A DNA stretch of 64,000 nucleotides, from NCBI RefSeq assembly GCF_001690495.1, contig NZ_LZGS01000048.1, forward strand, positions 81,821 to 145,820, in the 5' to 3' direction. Positions 37,685 to 46,430 of this stretch are shown piece by piece. The stretch's first letter is position 1; every line of letters begins with the position of its first letter. The stretch is from Gilliamella sp. App4-10. GTDB taxonomy: Bacteria; Pseudomonadota; Gammaproteobacteria; Enterobacterales; Orbaceae. Position numbers and translations under genes: made by a program. The notes beneath the pieces are model-generated. The model was not told the DNA's origin. It searched no databases and saw nothing but the letters and a program-made list of their open reading frames with translations.

Positions 37685-38965
37685 ATGAAAACAATAAAAC
37701 ATTTTCGATGGTATATGATATTGCTTGTTTGTGTTATCACAATTGTCAATTACCTTGATAGAACTGCATTAGGCATAGCTGCGCCGACAATTTTGGATGC
37801 GACAGGTATATCGAAAGAACAATATTCGTGGGTAGTAAGCACATTTCAATTAGCTTATACCATTGGTCAACCAATTATAGGTTTCTTTATTGATACCATC
37901 GGGTTAAGACTTGGGTTTGCTATTTGCGCTATTATTTGGGGACTAGCTACTATGGGACATGCTTTAACTGGCACATGGCAAGGATTAGCTTTTATGCGTG
38001 GAATCATGGGTTTTAGTGAAGCTTCAGCGATACCAGTTGGCATCAAAACAGCTTCAATCTGGTTCCCTGCAAAAGAGAGGGGGATTGCTGCTGGTATATT
38101 TAATATGGGAACTTCTTTTGGTGCTATGTTGGCTCCTCCTTTAATTGCTTGGTGTATTTTATTCCAAGGTTGGCAATTTGCGTTTGTTGTTTCTGGCTCT
38201 CTGGCTCTAATTGCCGCTATAATTTGGTTTATTTTTTATCGTGACCCTAATGATGCCAAAAAACTAACTGCTAAGGAAAGAGAATATATAGAAGCAGGGA
38301 AAGAAGATCATTTAGAAATAAATAACAAAGAAAAAGTTTCTTTTATGACAATTATTACTCAACGTAACTTTTGGGGTATTGGTATTGCACGTTTTCTGGC
38401 AGATCCAGCATGGGGAACCATCAACTTTTGGGTGCCTATCTTTTTTGTAGAAACCCTGCATTTTAGTTTAAAAGAAATTGCGATGTTTGTTTGGCTACCT
38501 TTTTTAATGGCTGATTTGGGGTGTTTAGCTAGTGGTTTTGTTGCTAAATTTTTTAATGATAGAGGTTTTTCTTTAATCAATTCAAGACTTATCACATTTA
38601 CCATTGGTGCTATTCTTATGATGACTATTGGATTTGTAAGTATTGTTGAGGATCCTTATCTTGCTGTATTTTTAATTAGTCTTGGCGGGTTTTCTCATCA
38701 GTTACTCTCAACTGTCGCTTCAACACTTGGTGGTGATTTATTTAAGAAAAATCAGGTCGCAACAGTGGTCGGAATGGCTGGAGCATGTGCATGGTCAGGT
38801 CAGTTAAGTTTTAATTTATTTATTGGAGCATTTGTGGGGCTTATCGGTTTTGGTCCATTTTTTATTGCGTTAGCTTTTTTTGATGTAATAGGTGCAATGA
38901 TTTTATGGATTTTTATTAGAGAAAATAAAACTCAGCCCACCAACTTTCAATTAGAGACAAATTAG
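37685..38965 (+). CDS. exuT: Hexuronate permease ExuT
   Basis: MFS/ACS importer of glucuronate and galacturonate. 426 residues from the ATG at 37685 (MKTIKHFRWYMILLVCVI), which has AAAGGA about 6 nt upstream; the ATG at 37682 and the upstream frame to 37664 are less well placed. It follows E. coli ExuT: SIWFPAKERGIAAGIFNMGT, NFWGIGIARFLADPAWGTIN, LKEIAMFVWLPFLMADLGCL and SLGGFSHQLLSTVAST. Twelve predicted helices. Last gene of uxuB-uxaC-exuT, ended by a strong terminator. Confidence 0.93.
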   Translation: MKTIKHFRWYMILLVCVITIVNYLDRTALGIAAPTILDATGISKEQYSWVVSTFQLAYTIGQPIIGFFIDTIGLRLGFAICAIIWGLATMGHALTGTWQGLAFMRGIMGFSEASAIPVGIKTASIWFPAKERGIAAGIFNMGTSFGAMLAPPLIAWCILFQGWQFAFVVSGSLALIAAIIWFIFYRDPNDAKKLTAKEREYIEAGKEDHLEINNKEKVSFMTIITQRNFWGIGIARFLADPAWGTINFWVPIFFVETLHFSLKEIAMFVWLPFLMADLGCLASGFVAKFFNDRGFSLINSRLITFTIGAILMMTIGFVSIVEDPYLAVFLISLGGFSHQLLSTVASTLGGDLFKKNQVATVVGMAGACAWSGQLSFNLFIGAFVGLIGFGPFFIALAFFDVIGAMILWIFIRENKTQPTNFQLETN

Positions 38966-38986
38966 CTATCTGCCCCCTGTATTTTT

Positions 38987-39030
38987 AAACTGACAAAAAC
39001 AATGCTTGAACTGCATTTGTCAGTTTTTTT
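38987..39030 (+). terminator. Rho-independent terminator of uxuB-uxaC-exuT
   Basis: 11-bp perfect stem AAACTGACAAA/TTTGTCAGTTT, 18-nt loop, then a run of T. Confidence 0.85.
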
Positions 39031-39124
39031 ATCAATTTGCTGCTTTATTTTTTACTAACAATTTCTATGGTGAGATTTAATTAACTTGTTTAAAGAGGAA
39101 ATTTACAAACAATGTTGATATTTG

Positions 39125-39886
39125 CTACGGGTTAACAATGGTAACCGGAATAGAATCAAATAAATAACCATCAAAGTTAGGATCTTCACTATCTGAAACA
39201 GTCATTAATGTTTGTTTAACATTTTCTAGATGTTGCCACATAGCTTGTCGTGCGCCTTTTGCATCTTTTACTTGCAGAGCTTGTAATATTTTTTCATGAT
39301 CATCAAGCCATTTTTTTCGGTAACTATTATCGGTAATACGATTATGAAGTTGATTCCACATTTTGCTAGCATGGCGTTTTTGCCACAAGTCTTTTAGTAA
39401 ATCTTCTAATACGGCATTTTTGGTAGCCTTTGCTATCGTAATATGAAACATTTCATCTGCACTATAGTCATCAAGCACACCCTTTTCTAATATCTGCCGT
39501 TCTTGTTCTAAGATAGACCTGAGTTTTATTATATCTGCTTTCACTATCTGAGAGGCGGCAAATGCTGCAATATTACTCTCAATTAATTGCCTTGCTTGTA
39601 AGAGTTCAAAAGGTCCAAAATCATTTTCTTCTATTTGCTTATCCTGCTCAGATAACGATGCATTTGGTAAACCAATTACATAAACACCCGATCCTTTTTT
39701 TACTGTAACTAAATTTTCAAGTTCTAGCATTATTAATGCTTCACGTACTATTGTACGACTTACGCTAAATGTTTCTGCAATATCTCTTTCAGGTGGTAAT
39801 CGATCGCCAATTTTATAAGTACCATTTTTTAACAAAAACTTTAGTTCGTTACCAATTTCTTGATAAAGACGACTAGATGATTGCAT
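39125..39886 (-). CDS. uxuR: GntR/FadR-type repressor UxuR
   Basis: Uronate-responsive repressor. 253 residues: an N-terminal winged HTH (KIGDRLPPERDIAETFSVSR, TIVREALIMLELENLVTVKK), then an FCD domain with GPFELLQARQLIESNIAAFA and MWQHLENVKQTL. The ending PNFDGYLFDSIP agrees with UxuR (FDGYLFDSWP), not ExuR. Divergent from gntP. A decayed paralogous copy is at 34308-34470, and the upstream region is shared with that of uxuB. In E. coli UxuR controls uxuAB and gntP, matching the neighbours here. Confidence 0.92.
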   Translation of the reverse strand: MQSSSRLYQEIGNELKFLLKNGTYKIGDRLPPERDIAETFSVSRTIVREALIMLELENLVTVKKGSGVYVIGLPNASLSEQDKQIEENDFGPFELLQARQLIESNIAAFAASQIVKADIIKLRSILEQERQILEKGVLDDYSADEMFHITIAKATKNAVLEDLLKDLWQKRHASKMWNQLHNRITDNSYRKKWLDDHEKILQALQVKDAKGARQAMWQHLENVKQTLMTVSDSEDPNFDGYLFDSIPVTIVNP

Positions 39887-39996
39887 TTGATTGTCCTTTA
39901 TTTAATAAACACTATTAATTAATAAGATAAATTATACGCTAGTTATCTCGTTTAGTAGAATATTTAATGTCCCAGCCTCGATAATTACACAATCAA

Positions 39997-40010
39997 ATTG
40001 GCATGCCTAT
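39997..40010. promoter_or_regulatory. UxuR-type operator between uxuR and gntP
   Basis: ATTGGCATGCCTAT, the counterpart of the operator at 34561-34574 with three differences. Likely controls uxuR and gntP. Confidence 0.6.
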
Positions 40011-40061
40011 TTGAGTATCACAATAGGAATATTTCCTATGAAATAAAAATAAACCATTTTT

Positions 40062-40077
40062 GGTGATTATGATCACA
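40062..40077. promoter_or_regulatory. CRP-like site upstream of gntP
   Basis: GGTGA-N6-TCACA, one mismatch from consensus; counterpart of 34628-34643. Confidence 0.6.
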
Positions 40078-40162
40078 ATTTTATCAAAATAATAGTGAAA
40101 ATTTATTTTATCAATGGAAATATGTTGAGCCAATAAATGAATATTGTCATAAAACTTTAAAA

Positions 40163-40201
40163 ATGAATGGTGATATAAGTCTGCTACAAATTCACGGTTA
40201 A
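40163..40201 (+). pseudogene. Vestige of the uxuB start in the gntP leader
   Basis: Twelve-codon frame MNGDISLLQIHG. It matches the uxuB leader and N-terminus read in the same frame (NGDIS then MLKISA), with the start codon changed to CTG. Probably not functional, though an ATG now opens the frame. Confidence 0.6.
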
Positions 40202-40329
40202 AGAACCGATAACTAAATATTATCAATCATGCACAAAATTGATGATAAGCAAACTGTTAATAATTATTTTTTACCAAATTAATGCTTACCCAATAACAAA
40301 AAATATAAATAAAATAGGAGCTATGATTC

Positions 40330-41673
40330 ATGGAATTTTTAAATATTCTTTGGGTTATCCTTGGAATAGGATTAATGTTACTTTTAAACATTCGCTTTAG
40401 AATAAATTCAATGATTGCATTATTAGCAGCGGCGATATTTGTTGGTTTGATGGCTAAAATGGATTTATTGAGTATCCTTAAAACGATTAAATCAGGATTT
40501 GGTGGTACGCTTGGTGAACTTGCTATTATTGTCGTATTTGGCGCAGTGATTGGTAAATTAATGGCTGATTCTGGCGCTGCTCATCAAATTGCTCAAACCT
40601 TGTTAAAAAGGCTAGGAATCAAATATGTAAAATTAGCAATTATTATTATGGGGCTTATATTTGGTCTTGCGATGTTTTATGAAGCAGCATTTATAATATT
40701 GGCTCCATTAGTCATTGCATTAGCCAAAGAGGCTAGGATTCCATTTTTGAAATTAGCGATACCTGGAATTGCGGCGGCAACAACAGCTCACTCGTTGTTG
40801 CCGCCACAGCCGGGGCCTGTTGCGCTTGTTAATGCTTATGGTGCTGACATGGGAATGGTTTATATTTATGGATTAATCATCGCAATTCCTTCAGTAATCG
40901 GTGCAGGGATAATTCTTCCAAAATTTCTCAGTAATTTAGATAGACCCACACCTCAATTTTTGCAATCTGAAACACCTGTTGATGAAAATAATCTTCCTTC
41001 ATTTTTTACATCAATCACCGTTCCTTTGATTCCTGCTTATATTATGATTGTAACGACGATTGCAAATATCGGATTAGATAAAGAAACAACCGTTTACTCT
41101 GTTCTCAATTTTATTGGTTCATCCCAAATTGCCATGTTTATTGCGATGATTGCTGCATTTATATTATTTGGGAAAAAACTTAATCATTCAATGGAATGGA
41201 TTATGCATTCTTTTGATAATGCGGTAAAAGGCATTGCCATGGTAGTATTAATTATTGGCGCAGGAGGTGCACTAAAACAGATTATCATTGATACTGGAAT
41301 TGGTGATGTTATTGGTCAATTAATGTCAACAAGGGGAATATCGCCTTATATCATGGCATGGTTAATTACTGTATTAATTCGTTTAGCTACAGGACAAGGC
41401 GTTGTCTCAGCGATGACAGCTGCGGGAATTATTGGGGCCGCAGTTATTGATCGCACTACTGGATTTGTGAATGGCGTGAATCCAGCCTTACTTGTGCTGG
41501 CAACTGCTGCAGGTTCTAATACGTTGACTCATATCAATGATGCTTCTTTCTGGTTATTTAAAGGTTACTTTGATTTATCGATCAAAGATACTTTAAAAAC
41601 ATGGGGTTTATTAGAACTAGTCAATTCAATTGTTGGTTTAATTACTGTGCTCATTATAAGTATCATTGCTTAA
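40330..41673 (+). CDS. gntP: GntP-family permease, probable fructuronate transporter
   Basis: 447 residues, 12-14 helices, of the gluconate:H+ symporter family. Family blocks: [78 protein letters not shown] and [20 protein letters not shown]. In E. coli GntP is the fructuronate importer of the UxuR regulon. Here the gene is divergent from uxuR and sits behind a promoter region copied from uxuB, so fructuronate is a better guess than gluconate. AGGAG precedes the start. A terminator follows. Confidence 0.88.
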   Translation: MEFLNILWVILGIGLMLLLNIRFRINSMIALLAAAIFVGLMAKMDLLSILKTIKSGFGGTLGELAIIVVFGAVIGKLMADSGAAHQIAQTLLKRLGIKYVKLAIIIMGLIFGLAMFYEAAFIILAPLVIALAKEARIPFLKLAIPGIAAATTAHSLLPPQPGPVALVNAYGADMGMVYIYGLIIAIPSVIGAGIILPKFLSNLDRPTPQFLQSETPVDENNLPSFFTSITVPLIPAYIMIVTTIANIGLDKETTVYSVLNFIGSSQIAMFIAMIAAFILFGKKLNHSMEWIMHSFDNAVKGIAMVVLIIGAGGALKQIIIDTGIGDVIGQLMSTRGISPYIMAWLITVLIRLATGQGVVSAMTAAGIIGAAVIDRTTGFVNGVNPALLVLATAAGSNTLTHINDASFWLFKGYFDLSIKDTLKTWGLLELVNSIVGLITVLIISIIA

Positions 41674-41689
41674 TAATACTGTTTTTCAA

Positions 41690-41726
41690 AAAGATTAACT
41701 GTTATATGTTGAAGTTAATCTTTTTT
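41690..41726 (+). terminator. Rho-independent terminator of gntP
   Basis: AAAGATTAACT (41690-41700) pairs with AGTTAATC and the following T-run (41713-41726). Confidence 0.8.
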
Positions 41727-41956
41727 ATTATTTCTGATGAAATTTCAATTCATAATCAGTTATATATTTTTATCTATTTTCTTTAACTGAAGTTTTGAAC
41801 ATCATTATAGTAAAGAAATTTTTATCAAACTGTAAATAAAGTTTTTCAATAAGACTTTTGACGATAAATAGAGTAAATTATTGAGCTAATACTTTTTTTA
41901 GTTTTTAGAAGAAAACTTATTTTGTTATTGATTGAGAAAGTAGAGGAAGTCAAAGT

Positions 41957-42418
41957 ATGCGTTTTAATGAGCCACAAGTATTGACGTCAATAATGACACA
42001 AGCCTCTTGTTTTTCTAAGATTCAAGAAAGAACTAATGCATTAAGAACATTGGCTAAAGTCGTTAATGACTTATTGCCATCCCCATTGCATCAACAGTGC
42101 CGAGTGGCTAATTATCGTGAAGGAGTATTGATTTTAGAGGTAAGTACAGCTGGTTGGTTAACGAGATTGAAATATGAACAAAGCAATTTAATATCTGAGA
42201 TACGAAAAAATATTTTACCGTCTCTATCTTCTATTCAATATCAGATTAATCCAGATATTTCGGTAAAGTTGGCACAGAGCCATTTTCAGACTACCAAATC
42301 ATTTTTAGACTCAAGTGTGATGACACCAAAAAGTGCAATGTTTTTATATGCATTAGCAGAAAATGCACCAGACAAGTTAAAAAAACAATTGATAAAACTT
42401 GCTAACCATGCAAAATAA
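41957..42418 (+). CDS. dciA: DciA-family protein (DUF721)
   Basis: 153 residues. DciA proteins load or operate the replicative helicase DnaB in bacteria without DnaC. The KH-like N-terminal domain shows the family pattern: LRTLAKVVNDLLPSPLHQQC, RVANYREGVLILEVSTAGWL and TRLKYEQSNLISEIRKNILP, then a less conserved tail (about 105-153). Gene preceded by AGGAAG. E. coli itself uses DnaC, so its presence is an argument that this organism is not a typical enterobacterium. Confidence 0.75.
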   Translation: MRFNEPQVLTSIMTQASCFSKIQERTNALRTLAKVVNDLLPSPLHQQCRVANYREGVLILEVSTAGWLTRLKYEQSNLISEIRKNILPSLSSIQYQINPDISVKLAQSHFQTTKSFLDSSVMTPKSAMFLYALAENAPDKLKKQLIKLANHAK

Positions 42419-42480
42419 GTGCTGATAATTAGGCTTTAATTTTATAAAATTATATATTTTAAAGATATAAGGAGTGAATT

Positions 42481-42885
42481 ATGGATAAAGATATGTATGT
42501 TTATCTTATAATTGGGTTAGTAATTGGTTTTATTATTGGTTTTATTTTTGTGAGCGTTATTAGCCCTAAGGCGCGTAAATATGCCAAAGTTAAACAAGAG
42601 CTAGATCAAACAAAAGATGAATTAAGAGTACAAAAGCAAATGATTGCTAAGCATTTTTCGCACAGTGCAGAAATATTGGATAGTATGGCTAAGGATTTTC
42701 GTCGTCTTTATCAACATATGGCTGAAAATTCTAGCCAATTTATGGATAGTGATAATGTGCAATCTTTGGATTTTGATTCTAGTTCTGATTCAAATGAAAA
42801 AAAAGAAGTTACACTTGATAAGCAGCCTAGAGATTATTCTGATAATTCTTCTGGTTTATTTAAAACGGATGAAAATAAATCTTAA
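42481..42885 (+). CDS. zapG: ZapG-like cell envelope/division protein (YhcB, DUF1043)
   Basis: 134 residues. A single N-terminal membrane helix (about 7-27, YLIIGLVIGFIIGFIFVSVI) is followed by a coiled coil (KYAKVKQELDQTKDELRVQK), then the conserved HFSHSAEILDSMAKDFRRLY, then a disordered acidic tail. In E. coli YhcB/ZapG links division with envelope growth. The gene lies directly upstream of degQ-degS as in E. coli. Confidence 0.9.
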   Translation: MDKDMYVYLIIGLVIGFIIGFIFVSVISPKARKYAKVKQELDQTKDELRVQKQMIAKHFSHSAEILDSMAKDFRRLYQHMAENSSQFMDSDNVQSLDFDSSSDSNEKKEVTLDKQPRDYSDNSSGLFKTDENKS

Positions 42886-42966
42886 ATATTATAGTTTTAT
42901 TTGCCGTTACTTAATGGCAAATCATTTTTATAGAGATTAAATTTTTGTAAAAGCGAGAGTTATAAG

Positions 42967-44340
42967 ATGATTAATTCATTAAAACACCAAAAAAAGTTGC
43001 TAAGTATTTTGACTTTAAGTTTAGGTGTAAGTTTATTTGCACTGCCGAATGCGTATGCTTCTTTTCCTTCTATCCCAACTGATAATAATGTACAGCAACC
43101 AAGTTTGGCTCCTATGTTAGAAACAGTGTTACCTTCAGTTGTAAGTATCAAAGTTGAAGGTATTGCTCAAATGCAAAATAATATGCCAGAAGAATTTAGA
43201 CGATTTTTTGGTTACCCAGATAGTCAATCAAGATCGTTTACGGGTCTAGGATCTGGTGTGATTATTGATGCCGAAAAAGGCTATGTTGTGACGAATAATC
43301 ATGTTATTGATAATGCCGATAAAATTACAGTTGCTCTAAATGATGGGCATGAATTTAAAGCAAAACTAATTGGTAAGGATCCACAAAGTGATATTGCATT
43401 GCTTAAGATCGATGATGCAAAAAAATTAACAGCAATTAAATTGGCCGATTCTGATAATTTGCGTGTTGGTGATTATGCTGTTGCCATTGGTAACCCATTT
43501 GGCATTGGTCAAACCGTTACTTCAGGGATTATATCAGCTTTAGCTCGCAGTGGGCTTAATATGAATGGTTTCGAAAATTTCATTCAAACAGATGCTTCAA
43601 TTAACCAAGGAAACTCTGGCGGGGCACTTGTCAATTTAAAAGGTGAGCTTGTTGGTATTAATACTGCGATTATAGCACCAAGCGGTGGGAATGTTGGGAT
43701 TGGCTTTGCAATTCCTAGTAATATGGTGAAAAGTTTAACTTCACAGCTTATTGAATTTGGTGAGGTAAAACGTGGTGTGCTGGGTATCAAAGGTAATGAA
43801 TTAACATCTGATATAGCAAAAGCATTTGATGTTGATGTTCAAAAAGGTGCTTTTGTTAGTGAGGTTATTGAAAATTCAGCCGCGCAGGCTGCAGGAATTA
43901 AATCTGGCGATATTATTATTTCGATGGATGGTAAACCAGTTGATAGTTTTGCTGAATTAAGAGCAAAAATTGCGACAACTGGAGCTGGGCGAACTGTACT
44001 ATTGGGCTTAATTCGAGATGGTAAAGAAATGTCAGTTGAGGTCAAACTAAAAAATAGTGATGAGGCAACAACCGAAGCAAAATCACTACATACTGCTCTT
44101 GATGGTGCAACACTTAGCAATGGTGAAATAAAAGGACAAAAAGGTGTTTTAATAGAAAATATTGCTAAACATTCACCAGCGTCACGACTCAGCTTACAAG
44201 AAGGAGATCTGATTACTGGCGTTAATAAAGAACGAGTAACTAATATTGCAGATCTTCGAAAAATTATTGATAGCAGTCCGTCTGTAATTGCATTGAATAT
44301 AGTTCGGGGTCATACTCGTTTATATCTAATTTTACGATAA
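42967..44340 (+). CDS. degQ: Periplasmic serine endoprotease DegQ
   Basis: HtrA-family protease/chaperone for misfolded envelope proteins. 457 residues: a signal peptide (1-31, ending PNAYA), a trypsin-like domain with catalytic His112 (TNNHVIDN), Asp142 (SDIALLKI) and Ser217 (NQGNSGGAL), and two PDZ domains (about 255-345 and 370-455; GVLGIKGNELTSD and LSLQEGDLITGVNKERV). The short LA loop and the position before degS argue for DegQ over DegP. Confidence 0.95.
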   Translation: MINSLKHQKKLLSILTLSLGVSLFALPNAYASFPSIPTDNNVQQPSLAPMLETVLPSVVSIKVEGIAQMQNNMPEEFRRFFGYPDSQSRSFTGLGSGVIIDAEKGYVVTNNHVIDNADKITVALNDGHEFKAKLIGKDPQSDIALLKIDDAKKLTAIKLADSDNLRVGDYAVAIGNPFGIGQTVTSGIISALARSGLNMNGFENFIQTDASINQGNSGGALVNLKGELVGINTAIIAPSGGNVGIGFAIPSNMVKSLTSQLIEFGEVKRGVLGIKGNELTSDIAKAFDVDVQKGAFVSEVIENSAAQAAGIKSGDIIISMDGKPVDSFAELRAKIATTGAGRTVLLGLIRDGKEMSVEVKLKNSDEATTEAKSLHTALDGATLSNGEIKGQKGVLIENIAKHSPASRLSLQEGDLITGVNKERVTNIADLRKIIDSSPSVIALNIVRGHTRLYLILR

Positions 44341-44357
44341 TTATTTGATCTTTATAT

Positions 44358-44379
44358 CGTCGATGCTTTGCCATCGACG
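44358..44379 (+). other. Hairpin between degQ and degS
   Basis: Perfect 8-bp stem CGTCGATG/CATCGACG with loop CTTTGC, no T-run after it. It is more likely an mRNA-stability or processing structure than a terminator. Confidence 0.45.
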
Positions 44380-44453
44380 AAAACTCTAATTTTAACCTTC
44401 ATACAAATGTGTTAGAATTCTTACTATCCTTCTTTATTGCAATCCTGAAACTA

Positions 44454-45506
44454 ATGCTCAAAAAAATTCTATGGCCAATATTAATTGGAACGGTTTTAGC
44501 TATTGTCTTATTGATTATTTTTCCCTCTTTACAAAAGGGAAATCAATCAAATTTTCCAAGATCAATTTTTAGTGATGATCCATTAAGTTATTCTAGTGCT
44601 GTTAAAGTCGCTGCTCCTGCCGTGGTTAATATTTATAGCCGCTCAATTAATTCTGTTTCCCAAGGATCACAAGATAGCCCGATTACTCCGCTTGGTTCAG
44701 GAGTGATTATGAGTGAGCAGGGGTATATTGTTACTAATTATCACGTTGTTGAAGATGCAGAACAAATTATTGTTGCGCTACAAGATGGACGAATTTTTGA
44801 GGCTTTATCTGTAGGTTCAGATAAACTTGTTGATATCGCTGTATTAAAAATAGAAGCTTCTAATATTCCAGCTATACTTATTAATCCTCAGCGTGAGCCC
44901 AAGATTGGTGATGTTGTCTTAGCCATAGGCAATCCTTACAATATTGGGCAAACCATTACTCAAGGTATTATTAGTGCAACAGGACGTGATGGGCTAAGCC
45001 CTTATAGAAGACAAAATTTTATCCAAACAGATGCCTCGATAAACCACGGTAATTCTGGTGGCGCACTAGTTAATACCAAAGGTGAATTAATGGGAATTAA
45101 TACTCTTACTTTTGCAAAAAATTTGGGTAATGATGTTCCGGAAGGGATTGGGTTTGCGATTCCGGCTTCTTTAGCTGTTAAAATTATGAATAAATTGATT
45201 CAAGATGGAAAAATTATTCGAGGGTATATTGGTATTGATGGATTAGAATTTGCACCAACTCAAGAGCCAAGTGATATGCCAGTGGTGTTAGGTATTTTAG
45301 TTACTAATGCTGAAGGACCTTCATTGCAAGCCGGTATACAAGCGAACGATATCTTAATTATGGTGGATAATAAACCAGTTAAATCAATTGTTGAAACCAT
45401 GGATCAAATAGCTGAGTTGAAACCGGGTACGACTGTCCCCATTATTGTTTTGCGAAATGGGGAAAGAATTGAACTACAAGTGACAATAGGCCAGTTATCC
45501 GTTTAA
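44454..45506 (+). CDS. degS: Site-1 protease DegS of the sigma-E pathway
   Basis: Inner-membrane-anchored HtrA protease that cleaves RseA when unfolded outer-membrane proteins bind its PDZ domain. 350 residues from the ATG at 44454 (MLKKILWPILIGTVLA); a GTG at 44409 would add 15 residues not found in E. coli DegS. One N-terminal membrane anchor, catalytic His97 (TNYHVVED), Asp127 (VDIAVLKI), Ser201 (NHGNSGGAL), and a single PDZ domain with IRGYIGIDGLEFAP and LQAGIQANDILIMVDNKPV. Confidence 0.94.
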   Translation: MLKKILWPILIGTVLAIVLLIIFPSLQKGNQSNFPRSIFSDDPLSYSSAVKVAAPAVVNIYSRSINSVSQGSQDSPITPLGSGVIMSEQGYIVTNYHVVEDAEQIIVALQDGRIFEALSVGSDKLVDIAVLKIEASNIPAILINPQREPKIGDVVLAIGNPYNIGQTITQGIISATGRDGLSPYRRQNFIQTDASINHGNSGGALVNTKGELMGINTLTFAKNLGNDVPEGIGFAIPASLAVKIMNKLIQDGKIIRGYIGIDGLEFAPTQEPSDMPVVLGILVTNAEGPSLQAGIQANDILIMVDNKPVKSIVETMDQIAELKPGTTVPIIVLRNGERIELQVTIGQLSV

Positions 45507-45648
45507 CTAGTGTCTTTTATTACTTGATTAACCCAAACATTGGTCGTATAATTTGCAGCTTATCTTGTTTTTTAACATTCGTATGGTGTATAGATTTTGC
45601 TATTATAGCCATTTATATAGCGATACGAACAAATTTTAGAGGCTTATT

Positions 45649-45864
45649 ATGAAAGAAGGTATCCACCCAGAATACACCGCAATTACAGCAACTTGCTCTT
45701 GTGGTAACGTTATTAAAACGCATTCTACTATTGGTCATGATATTCATCTTGATGTATGTGGTGAATGTCATCCGTTCTATACTGGTAAACAACGTGATGT
45801 TGCAACTGGTGGACGTGTAGATAAGTTCAAACAACGTTTTGCTATGGTTGGCGGTAAAAAATAA
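45649..45864 (+). CDS. rpmE: 50S ribosomal protein L31 (zinc-binding form)
   Basis: 71 residues. The four zinc-ligand cysteines Cys16, Cys18, Cys37 and Cys40 (TCSCGN and [13 protein letters not shown]) identify the C+ paralogue, which is usually replaced by RpmE2 under zinc starvation. Good ribosome site (AGAGG). Terminator follows. Confidence 0.97.
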   Translation: MKEGIHPEYTAITATCSCGNVIKTHSTIGHDIHLDVCGECHPFYTGKQRDVATGGRVDKFKQRFAMVGGKK

Positions 45865-45886
45865 TTTTCCAAAAAACCGTATCTGA

Positions 45887-45909
45887 AAAGGCGCATAATG
45901 CGCCTTTTT
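45887..45909 (+). terminator. Rho-independent terminator of rpmE
   Basis: AAAGGCGCA-TAA-TGCGCCTTT and more T; also usable from the metJ side. Confidence 0.85.
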
Positions 45910-45941
45910 GCTTTTTGAAAATTAATATTTTTAGTTAATAA

Positions 45942-46253
45942 TCAATCGAATTCTGGGGTGATGCCTAAATCTTGCATCATTTTTTGAGCTTGTTTGGGAA
46001 TACCGTCTTCACGGTCTCTTTGTAAATCATCATCACAAGGTAAAGGTTGACCAGTATAAGCATGAAGAAAAGCTTCACATAATAATTCACTATTTGTTGC
46101 GTGACGTAAATTATTAACTTGTCTGCGAGTACGCTCATCAGTTAATATTTTTAATACTTTTAACGGAATTGATACTGTAATTTTTTTTACTTGCTCACTT
46201 TTTTTACCATGTTCAGCATAAGGGCTTATATATTCGCCATTCCATTCCATCAT
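45942..46253 (-). CDS. metJ: Methionine repressor MetJ
   Basis: Ribbon-helix-helix repressor using S-adenosylmethionine as corepressor. 103 residues, with the E. coli core identical over [40 protein letters not shown] and [17 protein letters not shown]. Divergent from metB; four met boxes lie between. Start Met1 or Met2. Confidence 0.97.
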   Translation of the reverse strand: MMEWNGEYISPYAEHGKKSEQVKKITVSIPLKVLKILTDERTRRQVNNLRHATNSELLCEAFLHAYTGQPLPCDDDLQRDREDGIPKQAQKMMQDLGITPEFD

Positions 46254-46328
46254 ATTTTCACCAAATTACATCACAAATAATGTGGGCAATTCTAACGTTT
46301 TTTTTATCTTTCTGCAATCTACACATCA

Positions 46329-46360
46329 AGATAGTTAGACATCTAGACATGTTGACGTCT
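46329..46360. promoter_or_regulatory. Four tandem MetJ boxes
   Basis: Contiguous 8-mers AGATAGTT, AGACATCT, AGACATGT, TGACGTCT; consensus AGACGTCT. They lie between divergent metJ and metB, about 70 bp upstream of each start. Confidence 0.9.
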
Positions 46361-46430
46361 ATATTTAGTGTGCTATTCTTATACAATCTAATCTTGAAAT
46401 AAGCAAAGTATTATTTAGAGGAGTGTTATT

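Larger units (their letters stand above)
39900..40200. repeat. Diverged copy of the uxuR-uxuB promoter region, upstream of gntP
   Basis: Corresponds to ~34480-34765 between the decayed uxuR and uxuB. Long near-identical blocks include TTTAATAAA...ACTAT, AGAATATTTAATGT, GATCACAATT and CAAAATAATAGTGAAAATTT, and the block around AATGGTGATATAAGT. Spacing is kept: operator-to-CRP 66 versus 68 bp and CRP-to-start 111 versus 110 bp. The uxuB ATG is CTG in this copy. The 443 bp from uxuR to gntP otherwise contain only AT-rich leader. Confidence 0.85.

Noticed and set aside
40330..41673. Gluconate permease GntT as the primary call
   Set aside because: Family is shared, but the position beside uxuR and the uxuB-derived promoter favour the fructuronate transporter GntP.
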